This document shows positions 34,974-44,275 of a stretch of 64,000 nt of DNA, piece after piece. Under the pieces are notes generated by a model. That model saw only the letters and a program-made list of their open reading frames with translations. It ran no database searches and was not told where the DNA came from. The position numbers and the translations under genes were made by a program. The DNA is taken from contig JAHWKK010000006.1 in assembly GCA_019347945.1 (NCBI GenBank), positions 62,001 through 126,000 on the forward strand, written 5' to 3'. Positions within the stretch are counted from its first letter, which is position 1, and the number at the start of each line of letters is the position of its first letter. The DNA is from Acidobacteriota bacterium (lineage in GTDB: Bacteria; Acidobacteriota; Thermoanaerobaculia; Gp7-AA8; JAHWKK01).

Positions 34974-35836
34974 CAGTAGATGATCACCTCGTCGCCGACG
35001 TTCGCCATCCGATACAGCCGGCCGATGTCTTCATTCGAGAGTCTGATGCAACCGTGCGACACGCTCTGTCCGAGCTGGGAAACGGCCTGCGTTCCATGTA
35101 GCGCGTAGCCATCGCCGAGATTCAGCCGGTAGTCGCCGAGCACGCCTTCGTACTCACGCGGTCGGGTACCGAGCGGCGGAACGACGAGCCTCCCCTGAAA
35201 CCAGATTTCCTGCCCGGCCGGCATCGTCCGGACGACCTGACCGTTGCGGATCTCGACGACGTCCCTACCGCTGACGCTGAGCATGTGCTCGGGCGTGCCG
35301 ATCGCCGAGTCACGGTCGAGTCTCACCATGTCTGCACCCGTGCTGTTCGCGATCTCAATGTAGTGCCAGTCCGGCGGCTTCCACACGGGGTCGGTTTCCT
35401 TCGAAATGATCTTGAACCTTCCGACGGGCGTCCTGAAGTCTCGGCGCCGCCCGTTCTGCACCAGGATGTCGCTCTTTCCGGTCGAGCAGACGGCTTCGAA
35501 AACGACCTCACCCTCCCGCCGCAAGTACACCTTGTTCTCCTCGGTCGACACCGTGATCACTTGGTTCGAATCCTGATGATCGCTGAGGGTCTCGTCGGAT
35601 GACTCCACTTCGCCCGACAGCTCGTCGAGCCGACCGGCCGCCGTCTCCATCTTCTCGCGGAGCTCGTCGAGGCGCTGCTGGCGCATCTCCTGGATCATCT
35701 CTTCGATCCGGTCGTAGCGCCGGTACTTCGCAGCCTCCTGGACATTGAGCGTTTCCGCCGCGACCGCCCAGGCCAGAAGTCCCACGGCCAGGACCAGCAG
35801 CGCCCAGGAGGCAATCAATCCAATCCATCGCTTCAT
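34973..35836 (-). CDS. L,D-transpeptidase (YkuD domain), membrane-anchored
   Basis: 287 residues. N-terminal transmembrane segment (LIASWALLVLAVGLLAWAVA), a coiled stretch (~35-85), then a YkuD domain. The catalytic motif is YALHGTQAVSQLGQSVSHGC followed by IRLSNEDI (His and the nucleophilic Cys in SHGCIRL). It cross-links peptidoglycan or attaches lipoproteins to it. The gene follows a paralogue that lacks this motif (35849) by 12 bp. Confidence 0.92.
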   Translation of the reverse strand: MKRWIGLIASWALLVLAVGLLAWAVAAETLNVQEAAKYRRYDRIEEMIQEMRQQRLDELREKMETAAGRLDELSGEVESSDETLSDHQDSNQVITVSTEENKVYLRREGEVVFEAVCSTGKSDILVQNGRRRDFRTPVGRFKIISKETDPVWKPPDWHYIEIANSTGADMVRLDRDSAIGTPEHMLSVSGRDVVEIRNGQVVRTMPAGQEIWFQGRLVVPPLGTRPREYEGVLGDYRLNLGDGYALHGTQAVSQLGQSVSHGCIRLSNEDIGRLYRMANVGDEVIIY

Positions 35837-35848
35837 TCAGTCGTCTCC

Positions 35849-36589
35849 TCAGTAGATGTAGATCTTCGTTCCCTCGCCGATGCGAGGCCAGATGGCTCTC
35901 ATGTCGCTCTCGGAGACCATGAAGGAACCGGGTTTGACGCCATCGAGAGGGCTTTCCTCGGAGGGCGTCGTATGAATCATGTAATCGTTCGGGAGCTCGA
36001 TCACGTAGCGGCCGAGGCCTCCCTTGATGGCCGGCAGAGAGGAGGGCACCTCTTCGCCCTTCATCAGATACACCCATTCCTGGACCTGCCAGGAGGGGGA
36101 GTACGACTTCCCGACCACTTCGAAAGCCCCTTTCAGAGGGACGAATGTCCAGACCTTCCCGTCCTTCCCCTCGATCTCCCTCTGCTCCCCAACCTCGACC
36201 GGCATCTCCCTGAGAACCTGGTCCGCGTACTGAAGCATCAGAGCCTTCTTCTCAGTATCGAGCGCGAGATAGAAGTTCTCGTCGTCGAGGTTTGCAATCA
36301 GCTGCTCCCGAGCCTGAAGCTCGCGCCGCAACTGCTCCTCGGTCAGATCCATCTCCGCCAGTTCGTCCTTGACCTCGTTGATCGCGACCGGCGAGGTCTG
36401 CTCGCTCGCGAGAACCCTCTCGAAATCCTCGGCCAGCGCTCTGCGATGCCAGGACGAGATCAGGAAAACGATCGCGGCCAGCAGAAGAATCGCCAGATTG
36501 AGCCACAGCGGCGGCCGGGGGGTGCGCCGCCGGTCGGGCGACTCCGGACGTTCTTCAGCCCGCCGGTCACTCTTGAGATTCAATGGCAT
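35849..36589 (-). CDS. Cysteine-free L,D-transpeptidase paralogue, probably inactive
   Basis: 246 residues from ATG 36589 (GGGAGG ~11 nt upstream; longer in-frame starts exist). Layout matches the neighbour: one transmembrane segment (LWLNLAILLLAAIVFLISSW), a coiled region (~75-130), then a beta domain ending YVIELPNDYMIHTTPSEESP and VKPGSFMVSESDMRAIWP. The HG-x(n)-SHGC motif is absent and there is no Cys anywhere, so transpeptidation by the usual mechanism is impossible. It may serve as a scaffold or partner of the active enzyme. Confidence 0.7.
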   Translation of the reverse strand: MPLNLKSDRRAEERPESPDRRRTPRPPLWLNLAILLLAAIVFLISSWHRRALAEDFERVLASEQTSPVAINEVKDELAEMDLTEEQLRRELQAREQLIANLDDENFYLALDTEKKALMLQYADQVLREMPVEVGEQREIEGKDGKVWTFVPLKGAFEVVGKSYSPSWQVQEWVYLMKGEEVPSSLPAIKGGLGRYVIELPNDYMIHTTPSEESPLDGVKPGSFMVSESDMRAIWPRIGEGTKIYIY

Positions 36590-36705
36590 TCCGAAATTGA
36601 TCCTCCCCCAACGTCCCCCTAATGCGAAATTCATGACCGGTTTCGAACCGTTCTTCGAGCTGACTGCACGACCCTTGCTTCGGAAACGATCCGAAAGGAG
36701 ATTCA

Positions 36706-37047
36706 ATGGCTGAGTCCAAAGCTGTCATCGAAGTCAATGACGAGAACTTCAAGAACGAAGTGATCGACTCCGAGATCCCGGTATTCGTCGACTTCTGGGC
36801 CCCCTGGTGCGCACCGTGCCGGTTCATGGCCCCCGCTCTCGACGAAGTGGCTCCGGAGTACGAGGGAAAAATCAAGATTGCCAAGGTCAACACCGAGGAG
36901 AATCAGCAGACCCCGATGTCGTACGGCATCATGGTTCTGCCGACGCTCGTCATGTTCAAGAAGGGTGAGGTCGTCGACCGGCGCCAGGGTGCGATGAACA
37001 AGGGGGCGCTCAAGGCGTTCCTCGACGAGCACGTCGACGTCAACTGA
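36706..37047 (+). CDS. trxA: Thioredoxin
   Basis: 113 residues. The fold and active site are standard: VFVDFWAPWCAPCRFMAPAL with the WCAPC redox pair (P at the third position is typical for this variant is WCGPC; here Ala). cis-Pro loop GIMVLPTLVMF. AAAGGAG lies 5 nt before ATG 36706. It reduces disulfides and could recycle the arsenate reductase. A strong terminator follows. Confidence 0.94.
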   Translation: MAESKAVIEVNDENFKNEVIDSEIPVFVDFWAPWCAPCRFMAPALDEVAPEYEGKIKIAKVNTEENQQTPMSYGIMVLPTLVMFKKGEVVDRRQGAMNKGALKAFLDEHVDVN

Positions 37048-37079
37048 TCGAAACGCTTCTGAAAAATGAGAAGGGGAAA

Positions 37080-37110
37080 GGGCCCGGTGAAAGCCGGGCC
37101 CTGTTTCTTT
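37080..37110 (+). terminator. Rho-independent terminator after trxA
   Basis: GGGCCCGG (37080-37087) pairs with CCGGGCCC (37094-37101) around TGAAAG; TGTTTCTTT follows. Confidence 0.88.
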
Positions 37111-37221
37111 CGATGGGAGTCGCCGGGCCGCCGCCGTGGTGGCCGACGCCCCAACGGCCGCTCGCGCATTTGAGCCGTGGAATCATCCAATCCAGGTGAT
37201 AGTATGTCCGAGGAGTAACGG

Positions 37222-40200
37222 ATGACGACGCGGCAGAATGCTGACCTGTCACTGCGGAGTGGTGTGAGGCTCAAGTTTGCCGAACGAGTCTGGAAAGGCT
37301 CCGGCAGGACGGAAAAACTCACGATCGCCTGCATTTTCGTCATCCTTTACGTCCTGACCGACATCGCGACGAACGTCTTCGAGCTGGAGCCGGGGGTGAC
37401 CCGTTTCTATCCTCCCGCCGGACTCGCATTCGCCTTCTTTCTGATCTACGGAAAGCGCTGGGCGGTCGCTTTCCTCGCCGCAGCGCTGGCGAGCGCAATG
37501 ACGGCCAGAGGTTTTCCGGGCTCTCTCGACAGTCTGGTGCCGATGGCGCTCGCAAAACTTCTCGTCTATCTCGGAGCGGCCGAGCTCGTGAGGCTGCGGG
37601 GCTTCGATCCGCTGCTCCGGCGCGCCCGGGACGTCTACTCCCTCGTCGCGGTAGCGATCCTGGCGCCGATCCCGATCGCCGTATTCGCGAACTACGTCAT
37701 CTACACGGGAGTCGTCGATCCGTGGACACAGTCGCTGGAGTTCTGGCTGGGCGACTTTCTCGGAGTTCTCGCGATCGCTCCCGTCGTGCTGCTTCTATGG
37801 GGGGAGATGGAGCTCAGAAAGCACGAACGAGGTTCGCGCGCAAAGCCGCTCGATTTGCGGACGATGCGCGACGGGGCGGCGCCGATCGTGGTGGTCCTTT
37901 TGATGGCGGCGTCGTGCGCGCTGGTCTTTTCGATCGAGGGCTCGATCGGAGCTGCGGCATACTCGCTCCTTCTCCTGCCACTCCTCTGGGCCGCGCTGAA
38001 GGGGGGGACGAAGAACGCTGTTTTCGCCGTGCTGACGCTGATCATCGCCTCGATGATCTGGCAGTTCGTCGTCCGAAGCTCCGCCGAGACTCTGATCGAG
38101 ACGCAGTTGCTCGTCGCGACTCTTGCAATCGCTTCGCTCTTCGCCGGAGTCGCGATCACGAGCAGGCAGGCAATCGTCTCCCAGCTGGAGGCGAGCGAGG
38201 CGCATCTGAAGCAAGCGGAATCGCTGGCCGGGTTGAGCAGCTTCGAATGGGACCCGATCTCCAACCGCATCACGGTCGGACACCACGTCGAGAATCTTCT
38301 CGGTTATGAGCTCGACCCACGCTCGACCACGCTCGACGAGATCATCGAGTGCGTCGACGAGATCGAACGTTCCTCCGTACGCGGTGCGCTGATGATCGCT
38401 CTCGAACAGGAAACGCCCCTCGATCGAGTCGTGACGTTCCGTCCCGCGGATGGATCGCTCGCCCGCTTCCACTGCCGATCGGCCGTTCGATCGGATCCCG
38501 GCGGAAGGCGAAGGCTCGTGGTGATGTGCCGGAACGTCTCATCCGAGCTCGAGCGTGAGAAACAGTTCGGGCGCATGGAAAAACGGATGCGCCGCTTCGC
38601 CGACGTCACGAAGGTCGTCGCATGGGAGGCTCGGGCGGACAACTGGCGGTTCACCTTCATCGCACCAGAGATCGAGCAGCTTCTCGGATACCCGCGTGAA
38701 TGGTGGTATCGGGAATCCTTCTGGACCGAGCACGTCCACCCCGACGACCGGAAACGGGTCGAGAATCACTATCGGAACTACCCCGGAGAAACCGGCCCGC
38801 TCGCGATCGAGTATCGAATGCTGGCCGCAGGGGGACACATCGTCTGGGTTCACGACGTGATCGAATCGGATCCGAAAGCCTCCGAGCCGAGACTCGTCCA
38901 TGGCTTCATGTTCGATGTCACGAATCGCCGCGTGGCCGAGGAAAGACTGAGACATGTGTCGCTGCACGATCCGCTCACCGGCCTGCCGAACCGCGGGCTG
39001 CTTCGGGACCGCCTTCACCACGCTCTGGATCGTCTCGGGGGCACCGATGAGCTCGCCCTGCTTCACGTCGACCTCACGCGGTTCAAGCTGATCAACGATT
39101 CCCTCGGAAGCGCAATCGGAGACGATCTGCTCCGCCGCGCCGCCCGTCGCCTCAGCCGGATCGTCGGAACGACGAATACGGTTGCCCGCGTCAGCGGAGA
39201 CGAGTACATGATCCTGATCGACGTCATCGACGGCGTCGACAAAGCGAGGGAGCTCGGTCGCAGGATCATTGAAGCGCTCACGAGCCGATTCGAGATCCAG
39301 GGTCACGAGATTCACGTCGGCGCGAATTGCGGAATCACGATCGCCGGCTCCGGCGACAACATCGAGATGGTATTGAGCCGCGCGGACATCGCGTTGCAGC
39401 AGTCCAAACGCTCCGGCGAATCGGGTGTGGTCGTCTTCGAGTCGGCGATGGAGAAGAAGTTCCTCCGTCGCAAGCGAACCGAGGACGACCTCCGCACCGC
39501 CCTCGATCGAAGCGAGCTTCTTCCGTTTTTCCAGCCCATCATCTCACTCGAATCCGGCGCGATCACCGGCGTCGAAGCACTCATGCGCTGGCGCCATCCC
39601 ACCCGGGGAATCCTTCCGCCGGGCAACTTCATCGCCGTCGCCGAAGAAACCGGGACGATCACCGAGATCGATCTTCGGATCCTCCGGGAGGGATGCCGTC
39701 AGCTGGCCCGGTGGCAACGCGTTGAGGGAAGAACCAATCTGTCGCTCTCCGTCAATTTCTCCGGACTTCATTTCCGGAGCTCCGCCGTCGTCCGCAAGAT
39801 TCAGGAAACGCTCGAGGAGACCGGAATCGATCCGGGAACGCTGCATCTGGAACTGACCGAGAGCGTCCTGATCGGCGATTCCGACACAGCAATGGAGGTC
39901 ATGAATCAGGTCGTCGATCTTGGCGTCGAAGTCCACCTGGACGACTTCGGGACGGGTTACGCCTCGCTGGTCTATCTCCAGATGTTCCCCTTCTCTGCGG
40001 TGAAGATCGATCGCTCCTTCGTCTCGTCGATGCTGCTCCAGCCGAAGAGTCTCGAGGTCGTCCGGTCGATCGTTGCGCTCTGCCATACGCTCGATCTGCG
40101 AGTCGTTGCGGAAGGAGTCGAGGAAGTCGCCCATGTCAATGAGTTGAAATCTCTCGGCTGCCATTTGTTTCAGGGCTTCCTGATCTCCCCCGCTCTCCCT

Positions 40201-40287
40201 TCCGAGGAGGTCACGCTCCTTCTCGACGATGATCGTTTCGCGGGACACAAAACCAGAAACGGACCGGCAACCTTCAGCGGCTTCTGA
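37222..40287 (+). CDS. MASE1-PAS-GGDEF-EAL c-di-GMP protein
   Basis: 1021 residues. The MASE1-type membrane region covers ~30-320 with eight or more spans (YPPAGLAFAFFLIYGKRWAV). Two PAS-like domains follow (~325-440, ~450-575). The GGDEF domain starts at HDPLTGLPNRGLLRDRL but its active site is RVSGDEYMILID (SGDEY, near residue 657), so cyclase activity is doubtful and no I-site is seen. The EAL domain has EALMRWRHP, NFSGLHFRSS, DDFGTGYASLVYLQM, KIDRSFVSS, VVAEGVE and LFQGFLIS, so phosphodiesterase activity is likely. The GGDEF may sense GTP. Confidence 0.93.
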   Translation: MTTRQNADLSLRSGVRLKFAERVWKGSGRTEKLTIACIFVILYVLTDIATNVFELEPGVTRFYPPAGLAFAFFLIYGKRWAVAFLAAALASAMTARGFPGSLDSLVPMALAKLLVYLGAAELVRLRGFDPLLRRARDVYSLVAVAILAPIPIAVFANYVIYTGVVDPWTQSLEFWLGDFLGVLAIAPVVLLLWGEMELRKHERGSRAKPLDLRTMRDGAAPIVVVLLMAASCALVFSIEGSIGAAAYSLLLLPLLWAALKGGTKNAVFAVLTLIIASMIWQFVVRSSAETLIETQLLVATLAIASLFAGVAITSRQAIVSQLEASEAHLKQAESLAGLSSFEWDPISNRITVGHHVENLLGYELDPRSTTLDEIIECVDEIERSSVRGALMIALEQETPLDRVVTFRPADGSLARFHCRSAVRSDPGGRRRLVVMCRNVSSELEREKQFGRMEKRMRRFADVTKVVAWEARADNWRFTFIAPEIEQLLGYPREWWYRESFWTEHVHPDDRKRVENHYRNYPGETGPLAIEYRMLAAGGHIVWVHDVIESDPKASEPRLVHGFMFDVTNRRVAEERLRHVSLHDPLTGLPNRGLLRDRLHHALDRLGGTDELALLHVDLTRFKLINDSLGSAIGDDLLRRAARRLSRIVGTTNTVARVSGDEYMILIDVIDGVDKARELGRRIIEALTSRFEIQGHEIHVGANCGITIAGSGDNIEMVLSRADIALQQSKRSGESGVVVFESAMEKKFLRRKRTEDDLRTALDRSELLPFFQPIISLESGAITGVEALMRWRHPTRGILPPGNFIAVAEETGTITEIDLRILREGCRQLARWQRVEGRTNLSLSVNFSGLHFRSSAVVRKIQETLEETGIDPGTLHLELTESVLIGDSDTAMEVMNQVVDLGVEVHLDDFGTGYASLVYLQMFPFSAVKIDRSFVSSMLLQPKSLEVVRSIVALCHTLDLRVVAEGVEEVAHVNELKSLGCHLFQGFLISPALPSEEVTLLLDDDRFAGHKTRNGPATFSGF

Positions 40288-40289
40288 AT

Positions 40290-40345
40290 CAGGTCGGACG
40301 GGTCGGACAGCTCGGACGACATACGGCCGGGTCGGGTGCCCGGCC
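40290..40345. repeat. GTCGGAC tandem repeats and GC hairpin
   Basis: GGTCGGACGG, GGTCGGACAG and CTCGGACGAC (40291-40319) follow the EAL stop. Then GGCCGGG (40325-40331) pairs with CCCGGCC (40339-40345) around TCGGGTG. The hairpin may terminate both convergent genes. Confidence 0.55.
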
Positions 40346-40357
40346 GCATGCATTCCG

Positions 40358-41158
40358 TCACCGGCGGCTGCGGATGATGATGTCGCCGTTGAAGGTCGTG
40401 AAGTGATACGCGGCCCCACCCCCGTTGATCGTCGCGATGACGTTGCGATCGACCTCGACTCGATGACCTCCGCGGGCCCTCGTGTCCCCTCTCTTCACCG
40501 TAGCGGAGGAAGGCTGAATGTTCATATCGAAGTCAGTGAGGATCTCGCCGTTGTTCGTCTTCATCTGCAGGTTGGCTCGGGTCGATGCGGGCAGAGTGAC
40601 GTCGATATCGCCGTTGAGGCTGCTGAAGGACATCGCTCTGTCGTTGGTGACTTCGAGCAGACGGACGCGTACCGGACCATTCGTCGTGTTTGCGACGACG
40701 GTTCCGGAGACATCGTCCGCATAGATTGCTCCATTGGTGTTTCTGAGCTCGAGCTCACCGCTGAGACCTCTCACCCGGATGTGTCCGCCATTGACGGTCG
40801 ACGCGACGAGGTTGACCCGGCGCGGCACCCGCAGCATCACCGGAGACTGGGCATTGGGTTGCAGCGCGACCTTCACGACGTTGTTGTGCTCTTCCGCGAT
40901 CAGGCCCATGCTGACGTTCGGGATTCTTCGGAGGCCATCGCTTCGGGGCTTCGCTTCTCTCCCCTCCGGCGTCTGCAGCATGATTTGAATCTCCGAGACG
41001 TCGGCTCCTTCGATCTCGATGCTTCCATTTACCCTCGAGATCTGCAGGGTGACCGGCTTGCCGGGGTCGGTGATCGGTACGACGATTGGTTCGTTCTGCG
41101 CAAGCAACGGCAGCGCCGCCAGCAGCGCGACGATGAAGAGAGTTTTTTTCAGTTTCAT
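40358..41158 (-). CDS. Exported DUF4097-type protein
   Basis: 266 residues with signal peptide LKKTLFIVALLAALPLLAQ. A beta-helix of short NG-turn repeats is obvious: SRVNGSIEIEGADV, STVNGGHIRVRGLSG, NTNGAIYADDVSG, TTNGPVRVRLLE, SLNGDIDVTLPA, TNNGEILTDFD and TFNGDIIIRSRR. This is the DUF4097 / putative adhesin domain. It lies 1 bp after a paralogue and is in the ECF operon. The role may be envelope sensing. Confidence 0.88.
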   Translation of the reverse strand: MKLKKTLFIVALLAALPLLAQNEPIVVPITDPGKPVTLQISRVNGSIEIEGADVSEIQIMLQTPEGREAKPRSDGLRRIPNVSMGLIAEEHNNVVKVALQPNAQSPVMLRVPRRVNLVASTVNGGHIRVRGLSGELELRNTNGAIYADDVSGTVVANTTNGPVRVRLLEVTNDRAMSFSSLNGDIDVTLPASTRANLQMKTNNGEILTDFDMNIQPSSATVKRGDTRARGGHRVEVDRNVIATINGGGAAYHFTTFNGDIIIRSRR

Positions 41159-41159
41159 C

Positions 41160-41996
41160 TCAATTTCCTTTTCTGATCATGATGTCGCCATTGAGGGTAT
41201 CGATTTCGATACGAGTCGCGCCCGAGCCGATGCGGACTCCGGTTCTGCCGGCGTTGCGAACGACCCACTTCGTTCCTTCACGCCGGGTTCTTTCCATTTC
41301 GGCCACCGAGGTAGCCTGCCAGTCGAAATCCGTCAGGATCTCGCCATTCAGAGTAGAGATTGCAAAGAGAGCATCGAGCGCCGGGGGAAAATAGAGATCG
41401 ATCTCATCGTTGACCGAGGAGTATTTCGAATCGACGGTGGGAGTCGTCCTGAACCGGCCGGCTACCGGTCCGTTCACCGTCGAAGCCGAGCCACCCCTGG
41501 CGTCACCCTCGAAGAAGACCCCTCCATTGACGTTGCGAAGGATGAACTCGTCGACCGTGCCTCGGAGGTCGACGTCACCTTCGATCGTACGAGCCTCGAC
41601 CGTGATTCCGTCGGGAACTTCGATCGTGAACGCGTACTCTGCCCGGCCTCGATCGCGATCATCGGAGTCGTGGGAACAGCGCCACCCGCGATCCGAGCAT
41701 CGCATCGGTGCGTCGACCAGGACTTCGAGCGCCGAGCCTTTCCTCTCGATGACTAGTGGCCATTCGGCGAGAACCCCCGAAGCCGAGGACCGTCGTCCTC
41801 CGATGGCTTTGATCTCGGCGGCGACGCGGATCGAGGCCGCGCCCGTTGTGATGGTCATCGGACCGTAAATGTTGTCGATCACGATCGACCGAACACCATC
41901 GGCCGGAAAGCTCTGATCGAATCGGCTCCGCTCGGTGTCTCCGAGTGCGGTCGATGCTGTCAGAACGAACAAAACAGCGAGGGCTGTGCGGTTCAT
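41160..41996 (-). CDS. Second DUF4097-type exported protein
   Basis: 278 residues, signal peptide TALAVLFVLTASTALGD. Same NG-turn pattern: NIYGPMTITTG, RTIEGDVDLRGTV, RNVNGGVFFEGDA, STVNGPVAGRFRT and TLNGEILTDFDW, ending TLNGDIMIRKGN. A Cys pair (MRCSDRGWRCSHDSDDRD) is an insertion not seen in its paralogue. It overlaps the anti-sigma gene by 4 nt. Confidence 0.86.
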   Translation of the reverse strand: MNRTALAVLFVLTASTALGDTERSRFDQSFPADGVRSIVIDNIYGPMTITTGAASIRVAAEIKAIGGRRSSASGVLAEWPLVIERKGSALEVLVDAPMRCSDRGWRCSHDSDDRDRGRAEYAFTIEVPDGITVEARTIEGDVDLRGTVDEFILRNVNGGVFFEGDARGGSASTVNGPVAGRFRTTPTVDSKYSSVNDEIDLYFPPALDALFAISTLNGEILTDFDWQATSVAEMERTRREGTKWVVRNAGRTGVRIGSGATRIEIDTLNGDIMIRKGN

Positions 41997-42721
41997 ATTC
42001 TCTCTCCTGCGCGCTGCCGCGCGAACGACCGGACTTCATCCTCGATGTCTTCGCGGTCGATGAGGCTCTCGATGTCGGAGGGTTCAGCCGTCGGCTGTTC
42101 CAGCAGCACATCAATCAGGGCGATCTGGACGAGAGGCGCCGACTCGAGAGCCAGCCGATCGGCGAGCTCCCTGTAGACGCCTGGGCGGGCCACCAGCGGG
42201 CGGGCGGCTTCGACGGCCGCCAGCCGGACATTCGGATTCTCATCGGACACGGCGGCCTCGATCAGACCAGCCGCCAGCGCAGGAGACGGCTCTTCCATCC
42301 CGGCAATCCTGCCAATAGCTTCGAGCCGGGCACTGGCGGATGACTGTTCCAGTAGTGAGAGGACGACGAGCTCGTTGAGCGAGTCCACCTTCTCCTCGAG
42401 CCGCGCCTGGTCACCCGGCGAATCGCTGTCGCGAAGAATCAGCATCCCGGTGGCGATCCCGGCGCCGAAGAGAACGACTGCCGCGAGCGCCATCGCGATT
42501 TTCTTCGGGACCCTCCGGGGAAAGGCCCGAACCGTACCGTCGCCTCCGCCGAGCTTCCGCTCGTCGATCGCCGGCAGGTTCTGCCAGATCTCCTGCATGA
42601 CCGCGTATTCCTCGACGCACACGGGACAACTCCGGATGTGCCTGCTCAGAGTGGCGTCCAGCTCCTCGCCTTCCACAAACGCATCGGTAATCGCGTTCTG
42701 TATTTCGTCACACGAGCTCAT
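41993..42721 (-). CDS. Zinc-finger anti-sigma factor with HEAT-like extension
   Basis: 242 residues. The zf-HC2 anti-sigma motif is RHIRSCPVCVEEY (His 28, Cys 32, Cys 35), which should bind the adjacent sigma factor. One transmembrane segment (~74-96, AMALAAVVLFGAGIATGMLI) leads to a periplasmic domain of HEAT-like helices (SDENPNVRLAAVEAARPLV, APLVQIALIDVLLEQPT). The HEAT-like domain could bind the DUF4097 proteins or another ligand. The start lies within the sigma gene (14-nt overlap), ensuring balanced expression. Confidence 0.88.
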   Translation of the reverse strand: MSSCDEIQNAITDAFVEGEELDATLSRHIRSCPVCVEEYAVMQEIWQNLPAIDERKLGGGDGTVRAFPRRVPKKIAMALAAVVLFGAGIATGMLILRDSDSPGDQARLEEKVDSLNELVVLSLLEQSSASARLEAIGRIAGMEEPSPALAAGLIEAAVSDENPNVRLAAVEAARPLVARPGVYRELADRLALESAPLVQIALIDVLLEQPTAEPSDIESLIDREDIEDEVRSFARQRAGERI

Positions 42722-43283
42722 GTTCCATCTCCCTGTAGATCGATCTCAGTTCCTTCATCGCCCGATGGACGCGCACTTTGAGCGATGACAACGAGATTCC
42801 GAGAGACCGCGCGATCTCCCGGTAGCCTTTCGTTTCATCGCGTGCGAGAAGGATCAGTTCTCTCTTCGCGGGCTCGAGACGCAGAAGTGCGTTCTCGAGC
42901 CGGTCGAGGTTTTCCCTGTGCTCCAGATGCTCGGGGGCGAGCACCGATTCATCTTTCAGATCGAGAATCGCCGGGTCCACGGCAATAGGTCGCCGGCGGC
43001 GGAGGTGATCCAGACACGCGTTTCGCGCGACGCTGTAAATCCACGGCGTGAACCGCGATCCCTCCTCGAAGGATTCGCGGCTCCTGAAAATCCGGAAGAA
43101 CGTCTCCTGCGCCATGTCCTTCGCGAGATCCCGGTCACCGGTGATCTTCGCGCAATACGCGACCAAGGCGGGGTGGTGCCTCTCGAAGAGGTGCTCCATC
43201 TCCTCGAAGCGCCCATTCCTCACCGCCGACATCAGATCCTCGTCACTGCCGTGGTCGTCGTCCATCAGCTCATAGTTTCCCAT
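42708..43283 (-). CDS. ECF sigma factor
   Basis: 191 residues. Region 2 is AKDMAQETFFRIFRS with SRFTPWIYSVARNACLDHLR; region 4 is KGYREIARSLGISLSSLKVR with VHRAMKEL. It directs RNA polymerase to its own regulon. The gene leads the operon sigma, anti-sigma, DUF4097, DUF4097. The upstream region carries tandem repeats (43328-43390). No obvious AAC-type -35 was found. Confidence 0.93.
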   Translation of the reverse strand: MGNYELMDDDHGSDEDLMSAVRNGRFEEMEHLFERHHPALVAYCAKITGDRDLAKDMAQETFFRIFRSRESFEEGSRFTPWIYSVARNACLDHLRRRRPIAVDPAILDLKDESVLAPEHLEHRENLDRLENALLRLEPAKRELILLARDETKGYREIARSLGISLSSLKVRVHRAMKELRSIYREMEHELV

Positions 43284-43327
43284 CGCTCACCCTTCATGAC
43301 GAGATCGGGAGGGAGCGGTTACAGGGG

Positions 43328-43518
43328 GAGGATATGAGGAGATAAGGATTTGAGGATTTGAGGGTTGAGGATGTGAGGACGTGAGGATTCAGGTCGCTGG
43401 GAGGTCAGCTGGTCCGACCCGGGCACACTGGGACCAGAGGTCCCGCGTGATTGGACAAGAGTGGGCAACCATCACCAGGTGCACCCCTCAAATCCTCATA
43501 TCCTCATATCCTTTCTTC
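43328..43518. repeat. Inverted pair of GAGGAT tandem-repeat arms
   Basis: Left arm 43328-43390 is an imperfect tandem of GAGGATTTGAGG-like units; right arm 43484-43518 is the inverse (CCTCAAATCC, then TCATATCC) and touches the sdhB stop. The ~90-bp core between them contains GGGACCAGAGGTCCC. No gene. The shape matches the element at 61641. Confidence 0.6.
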
Positions 43519-44275
43519 ACTTTTTCGGGGTCTGGGGGCGGGAAAAACGCGATCGGATCCAGTCCCGGTTCATCTGCGCGATGAAATCGATCGAGATGTC
43601 CTTGGGACAGACGGCCTCACATTCCGCATAGTTGGTGCAGCTGCCGAAGTACTCCTCCATGACGGCAACCATGTCCTGAACTCTGCGGTAGCGTTCCGGT
43701 TCGCCCTGTGGGAGCAGGGCGAGATGGGAGACCTTCGCGGCGGTGAACAGCTGCGCCGCACCGTTCGGGCATTGCGCAACGCATGCGCCGCAGCCGATGC
43801 AGGCCGCCGCATCCATCGCCTCCTCCTGAACGGGTTTCGGCACCAGCGTGAGATTCGCCTCGGGGGCGCTTCCCGTCGAGACCGAGATGAATCCTCCCGC
43901 CTGGATGATCTCGTCGAACGCCGTGCGATTGACCGAGAGATCGCGGATCACCGGAAACGCCCCTGCCCGCCAGGGCTCGATCCGGATCGTGTCACCGTCG
44001 GAGAATGAGCGCATGTGGAGCTGACAGGTAGCCGTTCCCCGCTTCGGGCCGTGTGCTTCGCCATTGATCATCACGCCGCAGGAGCCACAGATCCCTTCGC
44101 GGCAGTCGTGATCGAACGCGATCGGCTCCTCCCCCTTCTCGGTGAGATTCTCGTTGACGATGTCGAGCATCTCGAGAAACGAGGCATCAGGGCTGATGTC
44201 CGTCGCCTCGTAACGCTCGAACCGGCCTTTTGAACGGGGGCCTGCCTGACGCCAGACGTAGAGAGTCAATTTCAT
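43517..44275 (-). CDS. sdhB: Succinate dehydrogenase iron-sulfur subunit
   Basis: 252 residues. The [2Fe-2S] Cys set is [18 protein letters not shown] plus GTATCQ. The second and third clusters use [15 protein letters not shown] and [17 protein letters not shown]. It carries electrons from the flavoprotein to quinone. It follows sdhA with a 1-nt overlap (ATG 44275). The C-terminus reaches the repeat arm. Confidence 0.94.
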   Translation of the reverse strand: MKLTLYVWRQAGPRSKGRFERYEATDISPDASFLEMLDIVNENLTEKGEEPIAFDHDCREGICGSCGVMINGEAHGPKRGTATCQLHMRSFSDGDTIRIEPWRAGAFPVIRDLSVNRTAFDEIIQAGGFISVSTGSAPEANLTLVPKPVQEEAMDAAACIGCGACVAQCPNGAAQLFTAAKVSHLALLPQGEPERYRRVQDMVAVMEEYFGSCTNYAECEAVCPKDISIDFIAQMNRDWIRSRFSRPQTPKK

